In this document: piece after piece, positions 53,664 to 62,800 of the stretch | Layout of the letters: every line of letters starts with the position of its first letter | Position numbering within the stretch: the stretch's first letter is position 1 | From: Brevinematales bacterium | GTDB taxonomy: Bacteria; Spirochaetota; Brevinematia; Brevinematales; Thermospiraceae | Reading direction: 5' to 3' | Assembly (NCBI GenBank): GCA_026417555.1 | Contig: JAOADA010000003.1 | Location: forward strand, 1 to 64,000 | DNA: 64,000 nucleotides | Made by a program: the position numbers and the translations under genes | Notes under the pieces: model-generated | The model's database searches: none | Seen by the model: only the letters and a program-made list of their open reading frames with translations | Told to the model about the DNA's origin: nothing

Positions 53664-54077
53664 ATGAGAGTCATCCAACAATCGTTTATCCTCTCCACCT
53701 GTCGGAGAGAAGAACTTGTCGATATTACCCAGGAGGTGAAACAGTTTGTGTCGCAAAGCCGTATAACCACGGGAGTATGTCATGTGTATGTTCAGGGAGC
53801 CACCGCTGCTATCATGATCCAGGAAAACTGGGACTTTTCGGTACAAGAAGATGTGCTCTCCCTTCTGAAAAAACTCATCCCTCAGGGCGTATGGAAACAC
53901 GACACCCAAGATGGCAATGGGGATGCCCATCTCAAAGCCGGGATTGTGGGTCCTTCAGAGACCATTCCCATCATCAACTCTCGATTAGGACTTTCTCAGT
54001 GGCAAAACATCTTCCTTTGCGAGTTTGATGGACCAAGGCAAGAGAGAAAAATCGTTGTCACCCTCATGGGAGAATAA
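53664..54077 (+). CDS. yjbQ: YjbQ family protein (UPF0047)
   Basis: 138 residues, the whole UPF0047 domain. Family members have a thiamin-phosphate-synthase-like side activity and no agreed role. Conserved ends are AIMIQENWDFSV, DGNGDAHLKAGIVGPSETIP and WQNIFLCEFDGP. The usual HTT segment reads GAT (VQGATAAIM), so the conserved His of E. coli YjbQ is missing; I believe this is a recurring subgroup. ATG 53664 follows AAGGAGA. It is convergent with recF, with six bases between stops. Confidence 0.88.
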   Translation: MRVIQQSFILSTCRREELVDITQEVKQFVSQSRITTGVCHVYVQGATAAIMIQENWDFSVQEDVLSLLKKLIPQGVWKHDTQDGNGDAHLKAGIVGPSETIPIINSRLGLSQWQNIFLCEFDGPRQERKIVVTLMGE

Positions 54078-54083
54078 CCTATC

Positions 54084-55136
54084 TTACGAAAGTTTTTCTC
54101 CTTTTTTTCCCAAAGGAAGCTCAATCAGATCATACGTTTTTGGACCAGGGACCAATTCTCTTGCATATACTGTCCAGACCCAGGGAAAACTTTCCCAAAA
54201 AAGAGCAAGAAGCATTTTTTGTCTCTCTGGATCCATCTCAAGCATCACATCATCAAACAAAAGAAGGGGAAGCCTCGCCTCATCCCGCAAGAGTGTAGCC
54301 ACCACCAGCTTCAGAAGAAGAGCCACTGCCCTTTTTTGCCCCTGCGAGGCTATAGGACGAAAAGCCCTCTCCTCAAGTCGAATCTCAAAGGTATCACGAT
54401 GGGGGCCTATGAGAGTATATCCTTTCTGGGCTTCCAAAGCTTTTATCCCCTCAAGGGCCTTCCCAAAACTTTCTCTGGTGCTACTCTCAATCCGAAAGGT
54501 ATTGAGCATACGAAGCTCAATCTGACCACCATAGAGCTCTCGATAATACTCTCTCAATCGAGAGGAAACTTGTCGAAGGAAAATGAGTCTTTTTTCGATG
54601 ATCTGGCTCCCAAATTCAACCAATTGCCTATCCCATACCCTCGCCTCCCGAGGATCCGTGCGAAGCTGGGTATTCCTCTGACGAAGTACACGAAAGTATG
54701 CCAACCACGTTTCACGATACGCTGGATCAAGCACAAAAAGCATCTCATCTAGGACTTTTCGCCGACCCTCAGCCCCTCCATAGAGAAGAAGGGTGTCCTC
54801 AGGTAAAAAAAGAATCACAGGGTGATGACGACGATACTCTGTGGCTGTGACTGTTTTGCCATTTTTCCTATACAATCTTGCTGAAAGGCTATATCCAAAG
54901 TGATACTCGTCATGATAAAAATCTCCCTTGAGAGAAAATCCTTGTCCCCCCCAGGAAATAGCTTCCCCTAGAGAAGGGGTGCGAAAAGACTCCCCTGTAA
55001 GCCACACCGAAAGCGCCTCAAGAAAATTGGTCTTTCCACTCCCATTGGGACCAACTATCACTGTTTTCTCGGAAATCTTGTCAAAAAAAGCCTCAGGATA
55101 ACTCCGAAAGCCAGTTATCTCAAGAGAGGTAATCAT
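54084..55136 (-). CDS. recF: DNA replication/repair protein RecF
   Basis: SMC-like ATPase that loads RecA at gaps. Walker A GPNGSGKTNFLEAL near residues 29-42, the ABC-type signature PIASQGQKRAVALLLKL and Walker B LPLLLFDDVMLEMD near the C-terminus. 350 residues. The start overlaps the thrC stop by four bases. Here recF is coupled to thrC instead of dnaN/gyrB. Confidence 0.9.
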   Translation of the reverse strand: MITSLEITGFRSYPEAFFDKISEKTVIVGPNGSGKTNFLEALSVWLTGESFRTPSLGEAISWGGQGFSLKGDFYHDEYHFGYSLSARLYRKNGKTVTATEYRRHHPVILFLPEDTLLLYGGAEGRRKVLDEMLFVLDPAYRETWLAYFRVLRQRNTQLRTDPREARVWDRQLVEFGSQIIEKRLIFLRQVSSRLREYYRELYGGQIELRMLNTFRIESSTRESFGKALEGIKALEAQKGYTLIGPHRDTFEIRLEERAFRPIASQGQKRAVALLLKLVVATLLRDEARLPLLLFDDVMLEMDPERQKMLLALFWESFPWVWTVYARELVPGPKTYDLIELPLGKKGEKLS

Positions 55137-56668
55137 GACTGAGGGGGTATTTTTTTGAGTTTGAGATGCTTTTTAGAGAGCAGTTTACGTTCCAGATAGC
55201 TCTTTCCCTCCTGAGGAGAAATATGTTCCTTGTGCAAAACAGGCAAGCCCTCTAGAGACATCACCGCTCGATGAGGAAGAAGTTTTGTTTTCTCGCATAT
55301 TTCTTTCAATGCCTCAAATTCATTGTGAGGCGGCTCCTCATCAAACAAAGCCCTATATATCGCTTCATTAAATTTGAACGGAGAAGCCGTACTTGCCACT
55401 AACACTGGAACACGATCCTCATGCTCTTCCCAATACTGTTTGAGGGCATGATACCCCACCGCTGTATGGGGATCAAGAAGGTATCCCTCCCTCTCATAGA
55501 CCTCACGGATAGTGGTGAGGGTTTGTGTTTCCCCTGTCCAATACCCCCGCATAACGGCATGAATCTCTCTCAAGGTAGTTGCATCTACTTTGAATTTCCC
55601 CCTCTGTTGCAGCTCTATATACCAATTTTGGATCTTCAAGAAATTGTGTTTGGTCACCTCAGCAAGAAAACGCTCAAGATTGGAAGAAACAAGAATATCC
55701 ATCGAAGGGCTGTAGGTTTTGTAAAATGGGCGTTTACTGTCATACATTCCCGTTCGGAGAAAATCCGTGAGAACATTGTTTTGGTTTGAGGCACACACTA
55801 GCCGACGAAGAGGAAGCCCCATCTCCTTGGCGTAGTAGGCAGCAAGGATATTGCCAAAATTTCCGGTAGGAACGACCACATCAACCTCATGCCCTATGCC
55901 AAGCCCAAGACTTTGAATTAATTTCACATATCCCCATACATAGTAGACTATTTGAGGAGCCAATCTCCCCCAGTTGATCGAATTTGCTGAAGAAAGCTCA
56001 TACCGACGATTTGACAATCTTGCTTTGAAATCCGTATCGGAAAAAAGGGTTTTGACCATTCCCTGACAATCATCAAAATTCCCCTCAACTGATACCACGT
56101 GAGTATTGATACCCTCTGTCGTGAGCATTTGCATTTTTTGAACTAAACTCACCCCTTCATCAGGGAAAAAAACATAAATCTCCGTACCAGCAATATTTTT
56201 AAACCCCTCAAGGGCCGCCTTCCCTGTATCGCCTGAGGTAGCCACAAGGATCACGGTTGTAGTTTGCTTCCCTAGTTTCTTCTTCGACAAAAGAAGCCAG
56301 TGAGGAAGAATTTGAAGAGCCATATCTTTAAAAGCAGCTGTTGGTCCATGCCAGAGTTCAAGAATCCCAACACCGTTTGAGAGAAGTCTTACAGGAGCAA
56401 TCTCAGGCGTATCAAAGGTCTGAAGATTGTACGCCTGTCGAAGAGAAACCCGAAGTTCCTCCTCAGTATATGCTCCCTCCCCTTCGCAAAAGTAAGGAGC
56501 AAGAACACGGTACGCCACCTCATGGTAGTCTGCCCTGGAAAAAGAAAACACATCCACCTGAGGAATTTTTTCGGGCAAAAAAAGCCCCCCTTTTGGCACC
56601 ATCCCTTCAACAATAGCCTCACTGATACCAACCTCGGGATAGTTTCCCCTCGAACTAATGTATCGCAT
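55133..56668 (-). CDS. thrC: Threonine synthase
   Basis: PLP enzyme converting O-phosphohomoserine to threonine. The PLP lysine is in GPTAAFKDMALQILPH near residue 113. Further motifs are VATSGDTGKAALEGF and VPTGNFGNILAAYYAKEMG. At 511 residues with N-terminal MRYISSRGNYPEVGISEAI, it is the E. coli-like class. GGGA lies before the ATG. It heads thrC-recF. Confidence 0.94.
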   Translation of the reverse strand: MRYISSRGNYPEVGISEAIVEGMVPKGGLFLPEKIPQVDVFSFSRADYHEVAYRVLAPYFCEGEGAYTEEELRVSLRQAYNLQTFDTPEIAPVRLLSNGVGILELWHGPTAAFKDMALQILPHWLLLSKKKLGKQTTTVILVATSGDTGKAALEGFKNIAGTEIYVFFPDEGVSLVQKMQMLTTEGINTHVVSVEGNFDDCQGMVKTLFSDTDFKARLSNRRYELSSANSINWGRLAPQIVYYVWGYVKLIQSLGLGIGHEVDVVVPTGNFGNILAAYYAKEMGLPLRRLVCASNQNNVLTDFLRTGMYDSKRPFYKTYSPSMDILVSSNLERFLAEVTKHNFLKIQNWYIELQQRGKFKVDATTLREIHAVMRGYWTGETQTLTTIREVYEREGYLLDPHTAVGYHALKQYWEEHEDRVPVLVASTASPFKFNEAIYRALFDEEPPHNEFEALKEICEKTKLLPHRAVMSLEGLPVLHKEHISPQEGKSYLERKLLSKKHLKLKKIPPQS

Positions 56669-56857
56669 ATGTTTCCCTATTTCTCTTTGTGGCTATAAGT
56701 ATAAGCCAAAAAAAACAAAAATGCAACTCCCCTGTCTTTTCGCTTCAAAAGAAGCCACTTCATCACTCTCTCCCCTCTCACACGCTACCACACTCACGCC
56801 TCTTGCCGAAAAGACAGTCCCCTTTCTCGTCTTGTACCAGAGTCCCTTTCCTCACAC

Positions 56858-56887
56858 GTTTCCCCTCTCCTTATGGAGAGGGGAAAC
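56858..56887 (-). terminator. Strong hairpin after the OmpA-like gene
   Basis: A perfect 13-pair stem GTTTCCCCTCTCC/GGAGAGGGGAAAC with four-base loop, ten bases after the stop at 56898. It has no T-tract on either strand. Confidence 0.55.
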
Positions 56888-56897
56888 CAAGAGGGAA

Positions 56898-59800
56898 CTA
56901 TCGTTTTTTTCGTATGAAAAACTCTACTCGCCGATTTCGGGAACGGATCTCATCCCGTTGATCCTTTGTCATCTCGGGGGTTATAGCCTTGTAAGGCCTA
57001 CTTTCTCCATACCCAGCCCACACCAGTTTTTCAGCCGGAATCCCTCGGGCGACCAAATAGTCATACACCGCTTTGGCTCGCCTTTCTGAGAGCTGTTTAT
57101 TAAACGTAGGGGTTGGACCAGGAAGATCATCCGTATGCCCAGACACCTCGATAAAGAAATCTTTCGTCAATCCATACCTTTCTGGCTGAGTAAAAAGCCT
57201 CTGGAAAACCTCGATCACCCTATTGAGATTCTGTTGACTCTGAGGGGTAAGGGTAGCAGAATTCAGAGCAAACCGAATACTACTCATCCGTATACGGAGT
57301 CCATCTGGTGTTCGCTCTACCAACACACCCGTCGTAAAGTTGGTTTGATAGGTATTGGTATGACCGACGATATCGACGGCCTGAACGGTAAGGGTATAGT
57401 CCTGTACGGATTCTACAAGTTCCCCATCATCACCTATCCCATTCCAGGAGACTTTTTCCTCCCAAAGAGAAAGAGGATCTGCAAAGGATTTCGTCCACCG
57501 TTTAATCAGAAGAGGAGCCATATTCTCTCGCACCTTATGGATGGAGGTCGTGAAAGAAGAAAGCCCTGCCAGATCCCAAAAACCCTGGCCGATCTCCATC
57601 ACGTCATTCTCTCCATCTCCGTCAGGCGTAAACACGAGTGGTGAAAAGGCTACCGTAACACGCGGCGGTTGGCTATCTACGATGATATCCTCAAGCTCCG
57701 CACGGATATAGTTTCCATCAAGATAGGTAAGATTCCAGCGGACGGTATAATACCCATCAGGCACAACCCCTCCTCCTTCATTTTCTCCTCGCCAAATCCA
57801 CTCTTTTTTCCATATATTGGTACTCATTTGATAGAATACCTTTCCCTGCTGATCAAGGAACTGAAGTTCATTGAGTTCAATACGATTGGTTTCTGTGGTT
57901 TTTCCTGTAACAAGAAGAGGGATTCTCCCGGGAACAAGAACTGTATCATTCACCTCAAATTCAAGCGCGGGAAAAGCCCTCACCAACACCACATTTGAGA
58001 TCCATTCCACGGTTGTATTCGAAGAGGCATCCCGACTCACAGTTTGAATATGATAAAAACCCTCAGGGAGATCTTTTCCCTGATTGTCCTGTCCATTCCA
58101 GACAAAACGAGAAAAGAGAGGACCTCGCCATTCCACACTCCGTACTATCCTTCCTGAGGAATCCAGAAAAAGCATGGAGTAGGTATCGTTCGATCGTCCT
58201 TCAGGTTTTGCCTCAATCACTAACACATCCCTTCTTCCGTCCCCATTGGGAGAAAAAGCTGGTCTCTCCAGAGAAGGAGAAAACCGAGGAGGCACACTAT
58301 CCACTTCAAGGGTTTTAGGACTACTCTGGGGGTTCTGGCCGTCTTCGTAGAGAGCTGTCGCCTGGTAGGTATACGTGCCATCTCTCAGATTGCCAAGAGG
58401 GACCTTTATCCGTGAGAGCCATTGGTTGGTTGTGAGACTATAGACAAGCCGATTGTCTTCCCCTCGAAGGGTAAACTCCAAAATTTTTATTCCTGTGGGA
58501 TTGCCCTCTATAGCAAAGAGAACATCGGATTGCAATCTTGGAGAAACATACGCCTGAGAAGTCGTCACGGAGAGCCTTTCTCTCCCTGTGCGTAACGTCA
58601 CCACGACATTGGTCTGAGCACGATGACCCACCGCATCCTCTGCCTCAAGAACCACGGTATATTTTCCTTCAGGAAGAGGGGAAAGCCTCGCATCAAGCCC
58701 TGTCCATTCAAGAGAAGAAGGCCACTCAGAAGCAGGTTTTTGGTCATAAAAGACGACACGCCCCCCCTCATCAAGGAGAGAAAGCGTTACCCTATCATTC
58801 GAAGAGGCCTGGATATCAAAAGCCATAGGGAGCGTCCGTTGTCTCGAATCAGGCAAGGGAGAAAAAATCGTATAGGGCAAGCGCACAGAAACAAGCGGTG
58901 GGGTATTGTCAAGCACAACTGACACAGGTTCCGAGAGAGGCTGATTGCCACTCTCATAAAAAAGCTGCAACCTTGCCGTATACCTTCCATCGGGACACAC
59001 ATTCCCCTTCTGGTCCCTTCCATCCCACGTCAGGGTTGAGGGAAGAGGACTTTTTCCACTCTGGTACCAGATGACTCTCCCCCCTGCATCCTGAATCATC
59101 AAACGCCAATTGGTGAGCCATTCCTCGCTTGATACCCGGGGAGTCAAAATAAACACATCCCCTTTCCTTGCTGAAAAAGCTTCCTTCGAAGGAACAATCA
59201 AAACATTTTCGATGGTACGTACTAAGCGAACAGGAGCAGAAAAAAAAGCCGTATTGCCTGCCTCACTTTCCAATTTTACCGAAACTTCATACATCCCCTC
59301 TGGGACAGGACCTGATTTCCCTGTACCATCCCACGCCAACGTTAGGGGAAGTCCCTCTTCATTCGTCCAAGCAGACTGAAAAACAGGAGACTGTTTAGCA
59401 TCCATCACTGCAAAAAGTAACCGATCACCGGGAAGACTTTTGACGTTCGTCAGAGAAACCACAAGGACATCCTGAATAGCATCTCCATTCGGAGAAAAAA
59501 GAGGAGAAGAAAGAGAAGCGGCTACCTCTCGACGGAAGGTATCTAACACAATAGTTTGCCAAGAAGACAAAGTTTCATTCTCATTGAGATCTTTCGCCCG
59601 TATCCTATACCGATACCTCCCATCAGGAAGAACGTTGCCCTTTGCATCCCTTCCATCCCATATCACAGAGGATGGAACCTCTATTCCCCTATCAGGGGTC
59701 ACTAATCTCTCAAAAATTTGCTTGAGACTCAGGCTTCGACTCTCAAAGGGTTGCCAACTCTGAAATTTGCGTATGATGGTATTTTTTTCATCTACAATCT

Positions 59801-60848
59801 CGACTTCCCATCCAGAGAGTTTCCCATTGTCAGCAATAAAAAGAGGAATAGCTGCCTCATCCTTCACCCCATCCACATTGGGCGAGAAAAAGATCACAGG
59901 ATTGGTTTGAACCACAGGTGGGGTATCATCGTACTGTCCCCACGCTACCGAAACCATCAATCCATGAGAGAGAGAAGTCCCCCCCTGAAGACCATACCAA
60001 AGGTGGACCTCTGTGTATTCTGACGAGGGTGTTTTGCCAAGACGTACCAACAGATTGGTATTCTTCCGGTCCACCGCAAAGCCACCACGAAGTCCAACAC
60101 CCATCATATATCCCCCTCCCACTGGAAGTCCTACCCCTCCCAGGGGAAACTGATACCCCGCCGATACAAGCACAGCATCAAAAAAGGTGTGCTTCATTCC
60201 CACACCCCACATCAGGGAAAAAGGACTCACACTCACCCCCCCATCACTCTGGAGCCGTAGTTCATACCCATCAAACACCAGGGGCGAAAACCCACCTCCT
60301 ATCATGATACCCAGCGGCTTCCAGGGAGTCCCATCAGAAAGCCTTGTACTCACTCCTATATTTTTCACCACAAGTCCATAATCCCAATGATAGAACCCTA
60401 TTCCTCTTCCCTCTCCCCCTCGCTGAACCATACCCACATCCCCCATCAAAAATCCTCCCCCATTTACCCCCCCTCCCTCTATTTTTACGCCGAGAGAAAA
60501 CCATCGTGAAATAGCCCGGGACCATAGGATCTCTCCAGAGAAAAGCGAAGTCTGTCCCCCAAGATAAGACACCCTGGCCCCAAGGTGACCCAGAGAGGTA
60601 GGAATACCCCCCTCCACCCTATACAACACTTCTCTCCCTATCCCCTCCACAGAAAACCCTGTATGAAGGCGCGTCATATTATAAAGCGCGGGATTCACCC
60701 ACGCCGAATCATCACTTATCCCTGTATACCCTGCGGCCTGCCCACTCACTCCATACCCAAGAAATGCCCTCTCACTCCCATCCGGCAAAGAAAGTGCTAT
60801 CCCCCAAAGAGGAAAACATAACCAGAAGAGCATTTTATATCCTTTCAT
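56898..60848 (-). CDS. Giant envelope protein: barrel-like N-terminus, FlgD-type Ig repeats, OmpA C-terminus
   Basis: 1316 residues. Signal peptide, then about residues 25-310 resembling a PorV/PorQ-like outer-membrane barrel (FLGYGVSGQAAGYTGISDDS and AWVNPALYNM). About 320-1150 carry repeated FlgD/gliding-type Ig units with the recurring FSPNGDG-like motif (FSPNVDGVKDEA, FSPNGDAIQDVL, FSPNGDGRRDVL, FTPDGDGENDVM) and WDGRDAKGNVLPDGRYRYRI-type strands. The last 140 residues are an OmpA peptidoglycan-binding domain (EVSGHTDD, LSERRAKAVYDYLVARGI, GYGESRP, NRRVEFF). It probably spans from outer membrane to peptidoglycan. ATG 60848 follows GAGGAGGAG. It is monocistronic under its own promoter. Confidence 0.85.
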   Translation of the reverse strand: MKGYKMLFWLCFPLWGIALSLPDGSERAFLGYGVSGQAAGYTGISDDSAWVNPALYNMTRLHTGFSVEGIGREVLYRVEGGIPTSLGHLGARVSYLGGQTSLFSGEILWSRAISRWFSLGVKIEGGGVNGGGFLMGDVGMVQRGGEGRGIGFYHWDYGLVVKNIGVSTRLSDGTPWKPLGIMIGGGFSPLVFDGYELRLQSDGGVSVSPFSLMWGVGMKHTFFDAVLVSAGYQFPLGGVGLPVGGGYMMGVGLRGGFAVDRKNTNLLVRLGKTPSSEYTEVHLWYGLQGGTSLSHGLMVSVAWGQYDDTPPVVQTNPVIFFSPNVDGVKDEAAIPLFIADNGKLSGWEVEIVDEKNTIIRKFQSWQPFESRSLSLKQIFERLVTPDRGIEVPSSVIWDGRDAKGNVLPDGRYRYRIRAKDLNENETLSSWQTIVLDTFRREVAASLSSPLFSPNGDAIQDVLVVSLTNVKSLPGDRLLFAVMDAKQSPVFQSAWTNEEGLPLTLAWDGTGKSGPVPEGMYEVSVKLESEAGNTAFFSAPVRLVRTIENVLIVPSKEAFSARKGDVFILTPRVSSEEWLTNWRLMIQDAGGRVIWYQSGKSPLPSTLTWDGRDQKGNVCPDGRYTARLQLFYESGNQPLSEPVSVVLDNTPPLVSVRLPYTIFSPLPDSRQRTLPMAFDIQASSNDRVTLSLLDEGGRVVFYDQKPASEWPSSLEWTGLDARLSPLPEGKYTVVLEAEDAVGHRAQTNVVVTLRTGRERLSVTTSQAYVSPRLQSDVLFAIEGNPTGIKILEFTLRGEDNRLVYSLTTNQWLSRIKVPLGNLRDGTYTYQATALYEDGQNPQSSPKTLEVDSVPPRFSPSLERPAFSPNGDGRRDVLVIEAKPEGRSNDTYSMLFLDSSGRIVRSVEWRGPLFSRFVWNGQDNQGKDLPEGFYHIQTVSRDASSNTTVEWISNVVLVRAFPALEFEVNDTVLVPGRIPLLVTGKTTETNRIELNELQFLDQQGKVFYQMSTNIWKKEWIWRGENEGGGVVPDGYYTVRWNLTYLDGNYIRAELEDIIVDSQPPRVTVAFSPLVFTPDGDGENDVMEIGQGFWDLAGLSSFTTSIHKVRENMAPLLIKRWTKSFADPLSLWEEKVSWNGIGDDGELVESVQDYTLTVQAVDIVGHTNTYQTNFTTGVLVERTPDGLRIRMSSIRFALNSATLTPQSQQNLNRVIEVFQRLFTQPERYGLTKDFFIEVSGHTDDLPGPTPTFNKQLSERRAKAVYDYLVARGIPAEKLVWAGYGESRPYKAITPEMTKDQRDEIRSRNRRVEFFIRKKR

Positions 60849-60896
60849 ACAAGACTCCTCCTCAAAAAAGTATTCCCACTAAGAATAATCAATAAT

Positions 60897-60925
60897 ATTA
60901 TAATGACAGGAAAAAACCTTTGCAA
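60897..60925 (-). promoter_or_regulatory. Promoter of the OmpA-like gene
   Basis: Minus strand TTGCAA (60920-60925), 17-base spacer, TATAAT (60897-60902). Confidence 0.75.
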
Positions 60926-61098
60926 AAGAATTTGTTTCCTTCTTCTCCCCATTCACCCAAACCCCTGTATCTTCCCACCAAAGAACCAACGCTTGACCCT
61001 TCCCACATCCTCAGAGATTCCAACATACCAATTACTTTCCTAAAGCTCTCTCTTGTGCTCAAAAAAACCATCTCCCATCACAAGGGGGAAAATGCCTC

Positions 61099-61133
61099 TT
61101 TTTGCACAACATATGTGCAAAATTGTGCAAAAA
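61099..61133. promoter_or_regulatory. Clustered TGTGCAAAA sites, putative activator-binding region
   Basis: TTTTTGCACAA (61099-61109) is the exact inverse of TTGTGCAAAAA (61123-61133). A further TGTGCAAAA (61114-61122) lies ten bases, one helical turn, before the last copy. They sit about 105-140 bases upstream of the sigma-54 promoter, the usual position for an enhancer-binding activator. Confidence 0.6.
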
Positions 61134-61239
61134 ATTTTTTGTAACCGATTCCATTAATATTTTACTTTCTTTTTTTAATTCTTTATTTTGTCTACAAAAT
61201 TTCTTGTAACTTTTTCTCTTTCGAGGAGAAAAACCTTTT

Positions 61240-61255
61240 TGGCACGAATATTGCA
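61240..61255 (+). promoter_or_regulatory. Sigma-54 (RpoN) promoter of the GH13_7 amylase
   Basis: TGGCACG-AATA-TTGCA matches the sigma-54 -24/-12 consensus at every defined position, with GG (61241-61242) and GC (61253-61254) twelve bases apart. Transcription would start near 61266, 34 bases before the ATG. No good sigma-70 promoter is seen nearby. Confidence 0.8.
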
Positions 61256-61299
61256 ATTTTCTTAGGAGAATCTTCGAAAACCGAGAATAAGGAGGGTTT

Positions 61300-62703
61300 A
61301 TGAAGAAGGTATGGTTTCTGATCATCGGTGGGATGATTCTTTCGCTACCTCTCTTTGCAGGGGTGATGATGCAAGGATTTTACTGGGATGTTCCTGCAGG
61401 TGGCACATGGTGGGACACCATGAAGAGCAAGGCCTATGAACTCCGCTACATGGCTGGAGGGTATGGTATCAACCGAATATGGTTCCCCCCAGCTTCCAAG
61501 GCTCAGGGTGGTGGTTACTCTATGGGATATGATCCCCATGACTACTATGACCTTGGACAGTACAATCAGGATGGGACTATCGAAACCCGTTTTGGGTCTG
61601 CTTCTGAACTTCGGTCGGCAATTTCTACCTTCCGTAGCTACGGGATTGATTGTATGGCAGATATTGTTATCAACCATCGTTCTGGTGGGGCAAGTGAGTA
61701 CAACCCTTCAACCGGAGGAAATACGTGGACAGATTTTCGCAATGTCGCGAGCGGAAAAATGAAATGGCAGTACTGGGCATTTCACCCCAATAGTAGTTGT
61801 TCCTATGATGAAGGAGCCTTCGGAGGATTTCCTGATATCTGTCATAGGAATGCTACCGTTACCAATGATATCAAAACATGGCTTTTGTGGATGAAAAATG
61901 TAGCAAATGCAGGATTCGGAAGCTGGCGATGGGACTATGTGAAGGGATTCTCTCCCACAGTGGTCAAAAATCTTGTAGCATGGACAAGTCCTACGTTTAG
62001 TGTGGGTGAGTACTGGGATGCCAACACCTCTACCCTTGACTGGTGGGCCAATGCCGCAAACTCTTCCGTGTTTGACTTTGCTCTCTATTATACCCTGAGA
62101 GATATCTGTAACAATAGTTCTGGTGGTGGGTATCTTCCCAATGTGTTTGACCACAGCAAGAGTTTCGCTGCCAAGAATCCTTGGCGGGCAGTAACCTTTG
62201 TGGGCAACCACGATACCGATGAGATTGTCCGCGACAAGATGATGGCGTATGCGTTCATCCTCACCTATCAGGGATATCCCTGTATCTGGTGGAAGGATTA
62301 CTACAACTATGGTCTTGCTACCGGTGGTGGGGCTGGTTCAGGATGGGGCAATGGGATCAAACAACTGGTTTGGGTACGTGAGAAACTGGGTGGTGGTGGT
62401 CCTCAGATTGAGATCCTCAAGAGCAACGATGGGGACTTCATCATCTACGGAAGCCGTGGATACTCCACCTCTAGCCCAGGATATATTGTGATCATCAATG
62501 ACCATCCCTCTCAGTGGAAGGGTGCGTGGGTCCAAACAGGCAACACCTATCTGAGAGGCAAGACCCTCAAGGCGTATGCGTGGTCTTCTACGGTGAGTGG
62601 CCAAAACTACCAACCTGCCAATAAAGTCTGCGATGCAAATGGTTGGGTTGAGGTGTGGGCTGCTCCTCGTGGGTATGCGGTTTACTCCGTCGATGGACTG
62701 TAA
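61300..62703 (+). CDS. Secreted alpha-amylase, archaeal-type GH13_7
   Basis: 467 residues. Signal peptide MKKVWFLIIGGMILSLPLFA, then directly the catalytic barrel: MMQGFYWDVPAGGTWWDTM, IWFPPASKAQGGGYSMGYDP, ADIVINHR (region I, near 120), WRWDYVKGF with the nucleophile Asp near 212, FSVGEYWD with the acid/base Glu near 237 and FVGNHDTD with Asp near 305. The C-terminal sheet domain ends YAVYSVDGL. The motifs and their spacing are strikingly like the Pyrococcus/Thermococcus extracellular alpha-amylase, placing it in GH13 subfamily 7. AGGAGGG precedes the ATG. It differs from the first amylase by having a plain signal peptide and no Ig domains. It is a single-gene unit with a good terminator. 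Confidence 0.94.
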   Translation: MKKVWFLIIGGMILSLPLFAGVMMQGFYWDVPAGGTWWDTMKSKAYELRYMAGGYGINRIWFPPASKAQGGGYSMGYDPHDYYDLGQYNQDGTIETRFGSASELRSAISTFRSYGIDCMADIVINHRSGGASEYNPSTGGNTWTDFRNVASGKMKWQYWAFHPNSSCSYDEGAFGGFPDICHRNATVTNDIKTWLLWMKNVANAGFGSWRWDYVKGFSPTVVKNLVAWTSPTFSVGEYWDANTSTLDWWANAANSSVFDFALYYTLRDICNNSSGGGYLPNVFDHSKSFAAKNPWRAVTFVGNHDTDEIVRDKMMAYAFILTYQGYPCIWWKDYYNYGLATGGGAGSGWGNGIKQLVWVREKLGGGGPQIEILKSNDGDFIIYGSRGYSTSSPGYIVIINDHPSQWKGAWVQTGNTYLRGKTLKAYAWSSTVSGQNYQPANKVCDANGWVEVWAAPRGYAVYSVDGL

Positions 62704-62737
62704 GCACAAGCATCTTTGAGTTCTCCTTCAATACAAA

Positions 62738-62765
62738 GCCTCGCCTTTGGGCGGGGCTTTTTTTT
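62738..62765 (+). terminator. Intrinsic terminator of the GH13_7 amylase
   Basis: GCCTCGCC-TTTG-GGCGGGGC (62738-62757, one G-T pair) followed by eight T. Confidence 0.92.
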
Positions 62766-62800
62766 CAAAATTTTCTCTTTTCTTTTCTCGAAGAGTACAT

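Larger units (their letters stand above)
60849..61299. other. Divergent regulatory region between the OmpA-like gene and the GH13_7 amylase
   Basis: 451 bases without a gene. It holds a minus-strand sigma-70 promoter (60897-60925), tandem and inverted TGTGCAAAA sites (61099-61133) and a sigma-54 promoter (61240-61255). The 60930-61090 stretch shows nothing I can name. Confidence 0.7.
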
